Below are positions 16,546 through 24,669 of a stretch of 64,000 nucleotides of DNA, piece after piece. The translations under genes and the position numbers were made by a program. The stretch spans positions 434,001 through 498,000 of the forward strand of contig NZ_JANHDO010000002.1 in the NCBI RefSeq assembly GCF_024494575.1, in the 5' to 3' direction. The DNA is from Halorubrum salinum. Lineage in GTDB: Archaea > Halobacteriota > Halobacteria > Halobacteriales > Haloferacaceae. The notes below the pieces were generated by a model that saw nothing but the letters and a program-made list of their open reading frames with translations, was not told the origin of the DNA and did not search any database. Every line of letters begins with the position of its first letter. Position 1 is the stretch's first letter.

Positions 16546-17394
16546 ATGAGCAGGCAGCGGGCGACCGCGTTCGTCCCCGGACACGTCACGGCCTTCTTCA
16601 GCGCGCACCCGCACGACCGACCGGCGGTCGCCGGGTCGCGAGGCGCGGGCGTGACGCTGACTGACGGGGTCACAGTCAGCGTGTCGGCGGCCGCCGGAGA
16701 CGACGGCACGCGGCTCCTCGACGGCGACGCCGGTGCGATCGGTGCGGTCGACGACGTGCTCGACGCGCTCTCCGTCCCCGCCGTGGACGTCGACGTCGAG
16801 ACCGACCTCCCGATCGGCGCCGGCTTCGGCGTGTCCGGCGCGGCCGCCTTGGGGGCCGCCCTCGCGGCGAACCGGGCCTTCGACTGCGGTCGCTCGGAGA
16901 ACGAACTCGTCCGCCTCGCCCACGAGGCGGAAGTCGATCGGGGCACCGGCCTCGGCGACGTGGTCGCGCAGGCGCGCGGCGGCGTCCCGATCCGGCTCGA
17001 ACCGGGCGCGCCGGGGATCGGCGCGCTCGACGGGATCCCCGCCGACGCTCGGGTCGAATACGTCACCTTCGGCGAGCTGTCGACGGAGGCGGTGCTCGGC
17101 GGCGACACGACCGCGCTGTCCGCCGCCGGCGAGACCGCCCTCGACCGGCTCCGCGCCGACCCGCGGCTCCCGACCATGATGGCCGCGGCCCGCGGATTCG
17201 CGCGCTCGGCCGACCTCCTCGTGCCCGAGGTCGAGGCCGCGGTCGACGCGGTCGAGGCGGCGGGCGGCGAGGCCGCGATGGCGATGCTCGGTCGGACCGT
17301 CTTCGCGCTCGGGACCGGGCTGTCCGACGCCGGATACGACCCCGACGCGTGTCGGGTCCATCCGGCCGGCGCGCGGCTCGTCGGCGGTCGGTGA
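16546..17394 (+). CDS. pantoate kinase (archaeal GHMP family)
   Basis: 282 aa GHMP-family kinase. The ATP loop is PIGAGFGVSGAAALGAAL near residues 88-105, and the N-terminal FVPGHVTAFF and the C-terminal ATG-like LGRTVFALGTGL motifs match archaeal pantoate kinase (PoK). PoK phosphorylates pantoate to 4-phosphopantoate, which phosphopantothenate synthetase then couples to beta-alanine; this replaces the bacterial PanC/PanK route to coenzyme A. The start is chosen at ATG 16546 because the conserved N-terminus begins there and a TATA element precedes it. The partner synthetase is not in this window. Confidence 0.85.
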   Translation: MSRQRATAFVPGHVTAFFSAHPHDRPAVAGSRGAGVTLTDGVTVSVSAAAGDDGTRLLDGDAGAIGAVDDVLDALSVPAVDVDVETDLPIGAGFGVSGAAALGAALAANRAFDCGRSENELVRLAHEAEVDRGTGLGDVVAQARGGVPIRLEPGAPGIGALDGIPADARVEYVTFGELSTEAVLGGDTTALSAAGETALDRLRADPRLPTMMAAARGFARSADLLVPEVEAAVDAVEAAGGEAAMAMLGRTVFALGTGLSDAGYDPDACRVHPAGARLVGGR

Positions 17395-17400
17395 CGAGGC

Positions 17401-17464
17401 GATCGACTGACGCGCCGCCGTCGACGAGGAGTCGATCGACTGACGCGCCGCCGTCGACGAGGAG
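17401..17464. repeat. two-copy tandem repeat upstream of ffh
   Basis: A 31-bp unit starting GATCGACTGACGCGCCGCCG occurs at 17401-17431 and identically at 17434-17464 (period 33). It fills most of the 143-bp gap between pantoate kinase and ffh. A truncated further match (GGCGGTCGACG) follows. It contains GTCGAC-type palindromes but no clear promoter; the ffh TATA box lies 40 bp downstream. Confidence 0.85.
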
Positions 17465-17505
17465 GCGGTCGACGGGACGGGCGGACGCCGCCGCCGACGA
17501 ACAAA

Positions 17506-17513
17506 GCTTTACC
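17506..17513 (+). promoter_or_regulatory. TATA box of ffh
   Basis: GCTTTACC in the context ACAAAGCTTTACCGC, about 28 bp before the ffh ATG. Confidence 0.5.
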
Positions 17514-17537
17514 GCGTCGCCCGCCTAGCTCCGGCAA

Positions 17538-18932
17538 ATGGTACTCGACGACCTCGGAAGCTCCCTGCGGGGCAGCCTCGACAAGCTCCAAGGGAAACGC
17601 CGGCTCGAAGAGAGCGACGTCGAGGAGATCGTCAAAGAGATCCAGCGATCGTTGCTTTCCGCCGACGTCGACGTCTCCCTCGTGATGGAGCTGTCCGACT
17701 CGATCAAGGCCCGCGCGCTCGACGAGGAGCCGCCGGGCGGCACCACGGCGCGCGACCACGTCCTCAAGATCGTCTACGAGGAGATGGTCGAGCTAGTCGG
17801 CGACTCTACCGAGCTTCCCCTCGAAAACCAGACGATACTGCTCGCCGGCCTTCAGGGGTCGGGGAAGACCACGTCCGCCGCCAAGATGGCGTGGTGGTTC
17901 TCGAAGAAGGGGCTCCGTCCCGCGGTGATCCAGACCGACACCTTCCGGCCGGGCGCGTACGACCAGGCCAAACAGATGTGCGAGCGCGCCGAGGTCGACT
18001 TCTACGGCGACCCCGACAACGACGACCCCGTCGATATCGCGCGGACGGGACTGGAGGAGACCCAAGACGCCGACGTGCACATCGTCGACACGGCCGGGCG
18101 ACACGCGCTCGAAGACGATCTGATCGCCGAGATCGAAGAGATCGAGTCGGCGGTCGACCCCGACCGCTCCCTGCTCGTCCTCGACGCCGCGATCGGACAG
18201 GGGGCCAAAGACCAGGCCCGCCAGTTCGAGGAGTCGATCGGCATCGAGGGCGTGATGATCACCAAGCTCGACGGGACCGCGAAGGGTGGCGGCGCGCTCA
18301 CCGCGGTCAACGAGACCGACTCTTCCATCGCCTTCCTCGGGACGGGCGAGACGGTTCAGGACATCGAGCGGTTCGAGCCCTCCGGGTTCATCTCGCGGCT
18401 GCTCGGGATGGGCGACCTCAAGCAGCTCTCCGAGCGCGTCGAGCGCGCGATGCAGGAGGCCACGGAGGAGGACGACGACTGGGACCCCGAGGACATGCTT
18501 CAGGGCGAGTTCACCCTGAAAGACATGAAAAAGCAGATGGACGCGATGAACCGGATGGGGCCCTTAGACCAGGTGATGGACATGATCCCCGGCATGGGCG
18601 GCGGGATGATGGACCAGCTTCCGGACGACGCGATGGACGTCACCCAGGACCGCATGCGGCGGTTCGAGCGCATCATGGACTCGATGACCGATGAGGAACT
18701 GGAGAACCCCCGCGTCGTCGGCCAGTCGCGCGTCGAGCGGATCGCCCGCGGTTCCGGCACGGACGCGGAGACGGTCCAGCAGCTCTTAGAGCAGCACTCG
18801 ATGATGGAACAGACCATCGGCCAGTTCCAGGGGATGGGCGAGGGCGACATGCAGCGCATGATGAAGAAGATGGGCGGCGACGGCGGCGGCGGTCTCGGCG
18901 ACATGATGGGCGGCGGGAAGGGACCGTTTTAG
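17538..18932 (+). CDS. ffh: signal recognition particle protein SRP54
   Basis: 464-aa SRP GTPase that binds 7S RNA and signal sequences and delivers ribosomes to FtsY. Domain order: N helical bundle (1-85), G domain with Walker [16 protein letters not shown] (about 98-112), [17 protein letters not shown] and [11 protein letters not shown], then the methionine-rich M domain from about 300 ([39 protein letters not shown]). The tail is Gly/Met-rich. Length and motifs are standard. Cytoplasmic, acting at the membrane with FtsY, which is not in this window. Confidence 0.97.
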   Translation: MVLDDLGSSLRGSLDKLQGKRRLEESDVEEIVKEIQRSLLSADVDVSLVMELSDSIKARALDEEPPGGTTARDHVLKIVYEEMVELVGDSTELPLENQTILLAGLQGSGKTTSAAKMAWWFSKKGLRPAVIQTDTFRPGAYDQAKQMCERAEVDFYGDPDNDDPVDIARTGLEETQDADVHIVDTAGRHALEDDLIAEIEEIESAVDPDRSLLVLDAAIGQGAKDQARQFEESIGIEGVMITKLDGTAKGGGALTAVNETDSSIAFLGTGETVQDIERFEPSGFISRLLGMGDLKQLSERVERAMQEATEEDDDWDPEDMLQGEFTLKDMKKQMDAMNRMGPLDQVMDMIPGMGGGMMDQLPDDAMDVTQDRMRRFERIMDSMTDEELENPRVVGQSRVERIARGSGTDAETVQQLLEQHSMMEQTIGQFQGMGEGDMQRMMKKMGGDGGGGLGDMMGGGKGPF

Positions 18933-18949
18933 ACGACCGTCGTCCGCCG

Positions 18950-18954
18950 TTTTT
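18950..18954 (+). terminator. possible T-tract terminator after ffh
   Basis: Run of five T after a GC-rich stretch, 18 bp past the ffh stop in the convergent gap with the Cmi4-like gene. Archaeal terminators are T-runs without strict hairpins, so this is plausible but weak. Confidence 0.3.
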
Positions 18955-18967
18955 CACGTGGCGTACG

Positions 18968-19597
18968 TCACAACGAGACGTCCGTCTCGATGTCCTCCGT
19001 CGCCTCTTCGAGCCCGTCCTCGCGGGCGTCGGCGGCGTGTGACCCCTCGATCTCGGCGTCGGTGAGGAGGTCGCGGAACTCGTCGCGGAACCGGTCGTTC
19101 GCGCGGGTGGAGGTCAGGTCGACGCGGGCGACCCGAGCGTACCTCGCGACGGTGTCGGGGTCGGCGTCGAGCGCCTCCGTGCACTCGACTATCGACCGCC
19201 CCGCGGCCGTCAGCCGCTTCACGTCCCCGTACGCGAACGCGTCCCCGTCGACCTCGCGGTCCCGATCGCAGACGAGGTGGAGGTCCAACCGGGCGTCTCG
19301 GACGGCCTCGGGATCGGGTTCGCTCGCCTCGTCGCCTCCGAGGCGGGCCGCGATCGCCTCGTCGTCCGGTTCCTCGAAGCGAGCGCGCGCGATCCGCGCG
19401 TAGGTCGCGTCGTCGAGGTCGGTCGAGAAGCCGTACCGATCGCGCATCGCCGCGACCAGTTCACGGACGCGCTCGTCTGCCGCCGCCGCGTCGCGGTCGG
19501 TGAGGCTCCCGCGTCCGGCCGCCTGTCGTTCGGTGACGGTCTCCGCGCCGGTGGTCTCGACGAAGATGTCGCGGAGATCGGAGGTCTTCTCGTCCAT
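18968..19597 (-). CDS. conditioned medium-induced protein 4-like (Cmi4)
   Basis: 209-aa acidic soluble protein. The start MDEKTSDLRDIFVETTGAET and the internal block FSTDLDDATYARIARARFEEPDDEAIAARLG resemble the haloarchaeal family named conditioned medium-induced protein 4, reported as induced late in growth by culture supernatant. The sequence looks like several short helix-turn-helix-type repeats (YARIARARF; TVARYARVARVDL), so a DNA-binding or regulatory role is possible, but no function is established. It is convergent with ffh and divergent from bioY. Confidence 0.6.
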   Translation of the reverse strand: MDEKTSDLRDIFVETTGAETVTERQAAGRGSLTDRDAAAADERVRELVAAMRDRYGFSTDLDDATYARIARARFEEPDDEAIAARLGGDEASEPDPEAVRDARLDLHLVCDRDREVDGDAFAYGDVKRLTAAGRSIVECTEALDADPDTVARYARVARVDLTSTRANDRFRDEFRDLLTDAEIEGSHAADAREDGLEEATEDIETDVSL

Positions 19598-19682
19598 GGG
19601 CGGGAGACAACGCGCTCACCGCACATAAGCCTCGCGTCCGCGTCCGCCGGTCCGTGGACGTGGTTCGCAACCCCCGTCGCGT

Positions 19683-19714
19683 TCGTCAACCAATATATTC
19701 AAGTCGGTTTACGA
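19683..19714 (+). promoter_or_regulatory. BirA-like biotin operator overlapping the bioY promoter
   Basis: Half-sites TCGTCAACC (19683-19691) and GGTTTACGA (19706-19714) are separated by exactly 14 bp. This matches the biotin operator known across bacteria and archaea (TTGTAAACC, 14-15 bp, GGTTTACAA) at 7 of 9 and 8 of 9 positions. The spacer holds the TATA-like box AATATATT (19692-19699), 29-36 bp before the bioY ATG. A repressor bound here would block TBP, so biotin-dependent repression by an HTH-BirA is inferred. Confidence 0.7.
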
Positions 19715-19727
19715 GCGTGTCACGGCC

Positions 19728-20309
19728 ATGGCAACGAACACGGAGTCCGTCGATCTCGTCGGCGACGAGGCCGCGACGAACCTCGCGCGCGCGGCGCTCT
19801 TCGCCGCGCTCGTCGGCGCGTTCGCGTACGTCACGTTCCCGAACCCCGTCTCGCCCGTCTCGGTGACGCTGCAGGTGCTCGGCGTGTTCCTCGCCGGGAT
19901 CTACCTCGGTCCGGTGTGGGGGGCGGCGTCGCTCGTCTTGTACCTCGCGGCCGGCGCGCTCGGCGCGCCCGTGTTCCAAGGGGGCTCCGCCGGCGTCGGC
20001 CAGTTGGTCGGTCAGTCCGCCGGCTACCTCTGGTCGTACCCGCTCGCCGCGGCGGTCGTCGGCGCGGTCGTCCACCGCGGGATCACGCTCCGCGACCTCG
20101 ATACGGTCGGCCTCCCCTCCCTCGTCGGCGCGATGTTCCTCGGAACCCTCGTCATCTACGCGCTCGGCGTCGCGGGCCTCGCGCTCGTGCTCTCTCTGGG
20201 TCCCGTCGAGGCGGTGACGGTCGGCGCGGTCGCGTTCCTCCCCGCGGAGGCCCTGAAGATCGCCGCCGCGGTCGGGATCGTCAGGTCCGACGCGGTCGCG
20301 GCCGCGTGA
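19728..20309 (+). CDS. bioY: biotin transporter S component BioY
   Basis: 193-aa membrane protein with about six hydrophobic helices, the usual size for BioY. The family motif is visible in the first third: SPVSVTLQVLGVFLAGIYLGP, GAPVFQGGSAGVGQLVGQS and AGYLWSYPLAA. BioY binds biotin and, with the EcfA ATPase and EcfT transmembrane protein encoded next, forms an energy-coupling-factor importer in the cytoplasmic membrane. The gene lies behind a BirA-like operator, which independently supports biotin as the ligand. Confidence 0.93.
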   Translation: MATNTESVDLVGDEAATNLARAALFAALVGAFAYVTFPNPVSPVSVTLQVLGVFLAGIYLGPVWGAASLVLYLAAGALGAPVFQGGSAGVGQLVGQSAGYLWSYPLAAAVVGAVVHRGITLRDLDTVGLPSLVGAMFLGTLVIYALGVAGLALVLSLGPVEAVTVGAVAFLPAEALKIAAAVGIVRSDAVAAA

Positions 20310-20340
20310 CCGACGCCGTGATCGAGCGTTCGGTGAGTCC

Positions 20341-21099
20341 ATGATCGACGTCGACGGCGTCACCTGCCGGTACGGCGGGACGCGAGGACGCGCCGACGGC
20401 GACGCCGGAGCGGCCGCCGACGGCGTCGTCGCCGTCGACGACGTCTCGCTCCGGATCGGCGACGGCGAGTTCGTCGTCGTCGCGGGCGCGAACGGTTCCG
20501 GAAAGACGACGCTCGTTCGGACGTTCAACGGCCTCGTCGATCCGGACGCGGGAACGGTCGCGGTCAACGGGACGCCGGTCGACGCGGACCTCGTCGCGGC
20601 CCGGACCGCGGTCGGGATGGTGTTTCAGGAGCCCCGCGACCAGCTGGTCGCGTCGACGGTCGGCGCCGACGTCGCCTTCGGCCCGGAGAATCTCGGCTAC
20701 GCGCGCGCGGAGATCGACCGCCGGGTCGCCGACGCGCTCGCGGCCGTGAACATGACCGGCCGGGGGGACGACCGGATCGGTTCGCTCTCCGGGGGCGAAC
20801 GCGAACGCGTCGCGATCGCGGGCGCGCTCGCGATGGATCCGGACCACCTCGTCTTGGACGAGCCGTTCACCGGGCTCGACGACCCCGCGCGGCGGGCCGT
20901 CCTCGGGCGGCTCCGCGACCTCCACGCGGCCGGGACGAGCGTGATCGCCGTCACCCACGACCTCCGCGACGTGCTCGACCTCGCCGACCGCGTCGTGGGG
21001 CTCGCCGACGGGCGGGTCGTCGTCGACGCCCCGCCGGCGGAGGCGGTCGCGGCCCTCCCCGACCTGGGCGTGCGGGTGCCGGCGGGGTTCGAGCGGTGA
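20341..21099 (+). CDS. ECF transporter ATPase for biotin (BioM/EcfA)
   Basis: 252-aa ABC ATPase. Walker A GANGSGKTT at 49-57, Q-loop FQEPRDQL, signature LSGGERERVAIAGAL, Walker B HLVLDEPFTG and switch VTHDLRDV. The FQEPRDQLVA motif is typical of ECF-type ATPases. A 12-15 residue Gly/Ala/Asp insertion follows the first strand. It lies 31 bp after bioY and overlaps the ecfT start by 4 bp. A single ATPase gene implies a homodimer, as in bacterial BioMNY. Confidence 0.92.
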   Translation: MIDVDGVTCRYGGTRGRADGDAGAAADGVVAVDDVSLRIGDGEFVVVAGANGSGKTTLVRTFNGLVDPDAGTVAVNGTPVDADLVAARTAVGMVFQEPRDQLVASTVGADVAFGPENLGYARAEIDRRVADALAAVNMTGRGDDRIGSLSGGERERVAIAGALAMDPDHLVLDEPFTGLDDPARRAVLGRLRDLHAAGTSVIAVTHDLRDVLDLADRVVGLADGRVVVDAPPAEAVAALPDLGVRVPAGFER

Positions 21100-21809
21100 C
21101 CCTCGCGTACGTCCCCGACGACACCGCGGCCCACCGGCTCGACCCCCGCACGAAGCTGTGGTTTCAGATCGCGTTCGCGGCCGCCGCGTACGCGTACACC
21201 ACGCCGCGCGGGCTCGCGGCCCTCACGCTCCTCGGGGTCGGGTCGCTGCGACTGGCCGGCGGCGGCCTCCGGGACCTCTGGAGCTACCGCGCCGCGTTCC
21301 CGGTGCTCGCGGTCGCCCCCGTCGTCGCCGGCGTGACGCTCGGATCGCCGTGGCTCCGCCCCGGCCGCGCGGTCGACACGGCGCTCGCGAGCTACCGGGT
21401 GCTCCTGATCCTCGTGGTCGCCGCCGGCTACGTCCGATCGACGCCGGTCCGGGAGTCGCGGGCGGCGATCCAGCACGCGGTGCCCGGCCGCCCCGGCCAG
21501 TTCCTCGGTGCCGGCGTCGCGCTCGTGTTCCGTTTTCTCCCGCTGCTCCGGCGCGACCTGACGGCGGCGCGAGAGGCGGTCAGCGCGCGCGGTGGAGCCG
21601 AGCGCGCGGTGACGGACCGGATCCGGATCGTCGCGACCGCCGGGATCAATCGGGCGTTCGGGCGGGCCGACCGGCTCGGCACCGCGCTCGCCGCCCGGTG
21701 TTTCGCGTGGAATCCGACGCTCCCGCGGCTCGCGTTCGGTCGGACCGACGTGCCGGTGCTAGCCGCGAGCGCGCTTCTCGCGGCCGCGACGGTCTGGCGG
21801 GTCGTCTGA
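21096..21809 (+). CDS. ECF transporter transmembrane protein (BioN/EcfT)
   Basis: 237-aa membrane protein of the EcfT/CbiQ family. The N-terminal DPRTKLWFQIAFAAAAYAYT block is a family hallmark. The coupling-helix motifs that dock on the ATPases are partly visible: a region around FRFLPLLRRDLTAAREAVSARG and AFGRADRLGTALAARCF. About five transmembrane helices. The start GTG/ATG overlaps the ATPase stop. Together with bioY and the ATPase it completes a biotin importer. Confidence 0.9.
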   Translation: MTLAYVPDDTAAHRLDPRTKLWFQIAFAAAAYAYTTPRGLAALTLLGVGSLRLAGGGLRDLWSYRAAFPVLAVAPVVAGVTLGSPWLRPGRAVDTALASYRVLLILVVAAGYVRSTPVRESRAAIQHAVPGRPGQFLGAGVALVFRFLPLLRRDLTAAREAVSARGGAERAVTDRIRIVATAGINRAFGRADRLGTALAARCFAWNPTLPRLAFGRTDVPVLAASALLAAATVWRVV

Positions 21810-21864
21810 CTCGGTCGCGGGCCGATACCGACCGATCGAACCGATCGCCCGACGGCGCACCAAG

Positions 21865-21871
21865 GTTTAAC
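21865..21871 (+). promoter_or_regulatory. TATA box before the Fe-S oxidoreductase gene
   Basis: GTTTAAC in the context AAGGTTTAACCCC, about 28 bp before the ATG at 21896. Confidence 0.5.
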
Positions 21872-21895
21872 CCCGCCCGATCCGGGTGATCGATC

Positions 21896-24103
21896 ATGGT
21901 ACCGATGCAGGCGGCCACCCGCGAGACCTTCTGGACGATCGGTCCGGTGGGGAAAGCGGCGTTCTACTGGCTCGCCGCGGTCGCGATCGCCGTGTTCTGC
22001 TACGGCGTCTACGCGCGGTTCGCGGCGTACGCGCGCGGGGACGCAGACCCGCGAGACCGCCTGTCCGGCCTCCCGACCCGGACGCTCGCGGCGACGAGGA
22101 CGGTGCTCTCCAACGAGAACCAGTTCGACGGAGACCGCTACGCCGGGGTGATGCACACGTTCGTGCTGTGGGGCTTCCTCGTCCTGCTGGTCGCGACGAC
22201 GGTTCTCGGGGTCGACATCGACGTGTACCGTCCCCTCGCGGGCGAGTCGTTCTGGGTCGGTGAGTTCTATCTGGTCTATCAGTTCGCGGTCGACGCGTTC
22301 GGCCTGTTGTTCGTGGTCGGCGTCGCCATGGCGATCGCCCGCCGGTACCGCGATCGCGACGGGCGGCTGTGGGGGAAACACACCTCGCGCGAGGACGACG
22401 CGTTCGTCTGGATCCTCTTTCTGCTCGGCGTCGGCGGGTTCGCCCTCGAAGCGATCGGGATCGTCGGCCAGCCGGCGCGCGCGGGCGAGACCGTGAGCTT
22501 CGTCGGGATGGCGCTCGCGACCGGGCTGGAGACGGCCGGGCTCACGCCCGCGGGCGCGGAGGCGCTCTACGGCGTCGCCTGGTGGAGCCACTCGATTCTC
22601 GCGTTCGCGTTCGTCGCGTGGATCCCCTACGCCAAGCCGTTCCACATGATCTCGTCGTTCGCGAACGTCGTCGCCCGCGACGAGCGGGCCGGCGCGCGGC
22701 TCCCGAACGTCCCCGCCGACCTCGATCACACCAACGCCGAGTCGATCGAGGACTTCACCTGGAAGGAGCTGCTCGACGGCGACGCCTGCACGAAGTGCGG
22801 TCGGTGCACCGACGCCTGCCCGGCCGACACGGTGGGGCGGGACCTCGACCCCCGCGACGTGATCCTCGACCTGAAGGCGTACCGCGAGTCGGTGACGGAC
22901 GATCCGGTGGCCGGATCGCGCGGCGGGGGATCGGTCGCGACCGACGGGGGAGTCGCGAGCGCCGACGGCGGCGCGGGAGGCTCCGCCTCCGACGGCGGGA
23001 CCGTCCCAATCGTCGCCGAGGAGGGCGGGGTGGTCGCGGCCGAGTCGATGGAGTCCTGCATGTCCTGTCTCGCCTGCATGGACGCCTGCCCGGTCGACAT
23101 CGAGCATCTCACCTCCTTCACCCGGATGAACCGCCAGCTCGTCGACGAGGGGGCGGTCGACTCGAACATCCAAGACGTCTTCCAGGACGTGATGCGGACG
23201 GGCAACGCCTTCGGCGAGCCGCAGGCGACGCGAGGCGACTGGACGGACGACCTCGACGACGTAACCGTCGCGGACGCCCGCGAGGAGCCGGTGGAGTACC
23301 TCTGGTACGTCGGCGACTACCCGAGCTTCGACGACCGGAACAAGCGGGTCGCCCGCGCGCTCGCCCGGCTCTTCGACGAGGCGGACGTGTCGTTCGGTGT
23401 TCTCTTCGACGACGAGAAGACCGACGGCAACGACGTTCGCCGGCTCGGCGAGGAGTTCCTCTACCTCGAACTCGCGGGCCATCACGTCGAGACGTTCGCC
23501 GACTGCGAGTTCGAGAACGTCGTCTGTACGGACCCGCACTCGTACAACACCATCAGAAACGAGTACCCCGAGGTCGACTTCGCGGAGTTCGCGGACGACC
23601 CGATGATGCCGTTCGACCGAGAGGAGCCGTGGAACCCCGAGGAGGAGATCGGCGTGTTCCACTGGACGCAGGTGGTCGAGCGGCTGGTGAGTGAGGGACG
23701 GCTCGGGCTCTCCGGCGACGCGCTCGACTACGCGGTCACCTACCACGACCCCTGTCACCTCGGGCGGTACAACGACGAGTACGAGGCTCCCCGCGAGCTG
23801 ATACGCGCGACCGGCGCGGAGCTGTACGAGATGCCGCGCTCGCGCGCGGACTCGTTCTGCTGTGGCGGCGGCGGGGGCGGACTGTGGACCGAACACGACG
23901 AGGCGGTCAAGCCGAGCGAGGAGCGGCTCCGCGAGGCGGTCGAAGACACCGCCGCGGGCGACGCGATAGAGAAGTTCGTCGTCGCCTGTCCGATGTGTAC
24001 GACGATGTTCGAAGACGGGCGCAAGACCGGAGGCTTCGAGGCGGACGTCGAGATCGTCGACGTCGCGGAGCTGCTGATCGAGGCGGTGGAGGCGGAGACG
24101 TAG
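21896..24103 (+). CDS. membrane Fe-S oxidoreductase, EtfD/EMO-like (ETF:menaquinone oxidoreductase)
   Basis: 735 aa. Residues 1-260 form a cytochrome-b-like membrane domain with five or six helices (VMHTFVLWGFLVLLVATTV; AWWSHSILAFAFVAWIPYAKPFHM, with likely haem His). Then two 4Fe-4S motifs: CTKCGRCTDACP (C298-C308) and CMSCLACMDACP (C388-C398), separated by a low-complexity Gly/Asp linker. The C-terminal part is a HdrD-type CCG domain (CHLGRYND and SFCCGGGGGGLW). This order matches proteins that pass electrons from electron-transfer flavoprotein to menaquinone. HdrDE- or DsrMK-like roles are alternatives; ETF genes are not in the window. Confidence 0.78.
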   Translation: MVPMQAATRETFWTIGPVGKAAFYWLAAVAIAVFCYGVYARFAAYARGDADPRDRLSGLPTRTLAATRTVLSNENQFDGDRYAGVMHTFVLWGFLVLLVATTVLGVDIDVYRPLAGESFWVGEFYLVYQFAVDAFGLLFVVGVAMAIARRYRDRDGRLWGKHTSREDDAFVWILFLLGVGGFALEAIGIVGQPARAGETVSFVGMALATGLETAGLTPAGAEALYGVAWWSHSILAFAFVAWIPYAKPFHMISSFANVVARDERAGARLPNVPADLDHTNAESIEDFTWKELLDGDACTKCGRCTDACPADTVGRDLDPRDVILDLKAYRESVTDDPVAGSRGGGSVATDGGVASADGGAGGSASDGGTVPIVAEEGGVVAAESMESCMSCLACMDACPVDIEHLTSFTRMNRQLVDEGAVDSNIQDVFQDVMRTGNAFGEPQATRGDWTDDLDDVTVADAREEPVEYLWYVGDYPSFDDRNKRVARALARLFDEADVSFGVLFDDEKTDGNDVRRLGEEFLYLELAGHHVETFADCEFENVVCTDPHSYNTIRNEYPEVDFAEFADDPMMPFDREEPWNPEEEIGVFHWTQVVERLVSEGRLGLSGDALDYAVTYHDPCHLGRYNDEYEAPRELIRATGAELYEMPRSRADSFCCGGGGGGLWTEHDEAVKPSEERLREAVEDTAAGDAIEKFVVACPMCTTMFEDGRKTGGFEADVEIVDVAELLIEAVEAET

Positions 24104-24108
24104 CGGTC

Positions 24109-24435
24109 TCAGAACTCCTGGGAGTCTCGCGGCGTCGACTGCGGTGTCGCCTCGACCGCGTCGTCGACCCGGCGGAGCAGCTCGCGGCCCGGGGCGCGGT
24201 CACGTACCGGGGCGTCGCCGAGGTACTCGACGAGCGCGTCACGGAGGAGTTCGGCGCCGTCCGCACCGAGCGCGCGGTCGCGCTCGATCCGACGGATCGG
24301 CCGACACTGCTCGGGAGCGTCGTCGCCGGCGTCGGCCGCGGCCGCGCCCGCGTCGAGCAGCGCGGCGTGGGCTACCCACGCCTCCTCGCGGGAGAGCGAG
24401 ACGGCGATCCGGTTCCCGTTCGTCGAGGGGGGCAT
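24109..24435 (-). CDS. small haloarchaeal hypothetical protein (DUF7853-like)
   Basis: 108 aa, acidic. The N-terminus NRIAVSLSREEAWVAHAALLDAG looks like a strand followed by a helix and is of a type seen in small haloarchaeal proteins; the middle repeats Arg/Glu helices and the C-terminus is low complexity. It ends 6 bp from the Fe-S gene (convergent). No function can be assigned, and the possibility of a spurious frame in GC-rich DNA is reduced but not excluded by the clean conserved-looking start. Confidence 0.5.
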   Translation of the reverse strand: MPPSTNGNRIAVSLSREEAWVAHAALLDAGAAAADAGDDAPEQCRPIRRIERDRALGADGAELLRDALVEYLGDAPVRDRAPGRELLRRVDDAVEATPQSTPRDSQEF

Positions 24436-24554
24436 CGTCCCGGTCTTCGCACGGAGGGTCTTAAAAATACGCCCGCGATCTCGGCCGGTGACGCGGTGTC
24501 GACGACGCGGACGGGTCGGTCCGTTCCGGCGGGATCCCGTTTCGCTCTCGGCCG

Positions 24555-24660
24555 ATCTGATTATATATTACTATATAGAAAACATATGGGTCCATATACC
24601 AACCGAACGGTACGGTTCGGCCCATACCGCTCATAGCATACTACTTAACCGAAACTCGCC
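24555..24660 (+). promoter_or_regulatory. AT-rich control region of the pst operon
   Basis: A strikingly A/T-rich stretch in GC-rich DNA. It holds the run TTATATATTACTATATAGAA (24561-24580), the palindrome ATATGG-GT-CCATAT (24584-24597), the inverted repeat CCGAAC-GGTACG-GTTCGG (24603-24620), and a likely TATA element TACTTAACC (24642-24650) 25 bp before pstS. Phosphate-starvation promoters of haloarchaea are known to need upstream elements, so these are candidates for phosphate-responsive operators. Which repeat is bound, and by what, is inference. Confidence 0.6.
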
Positions 24661-24669
24661 CACGGTCGG

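Noticed and set aside
21428-23896. 822-codon open frame antisense to ecfT and the Fe-S oxidoreductase gene
   Set aside because: Overlaps genes with clear motifs; composition (Arg/Val/Asp-rich, no domains) is what GC-rich antisense frames give.
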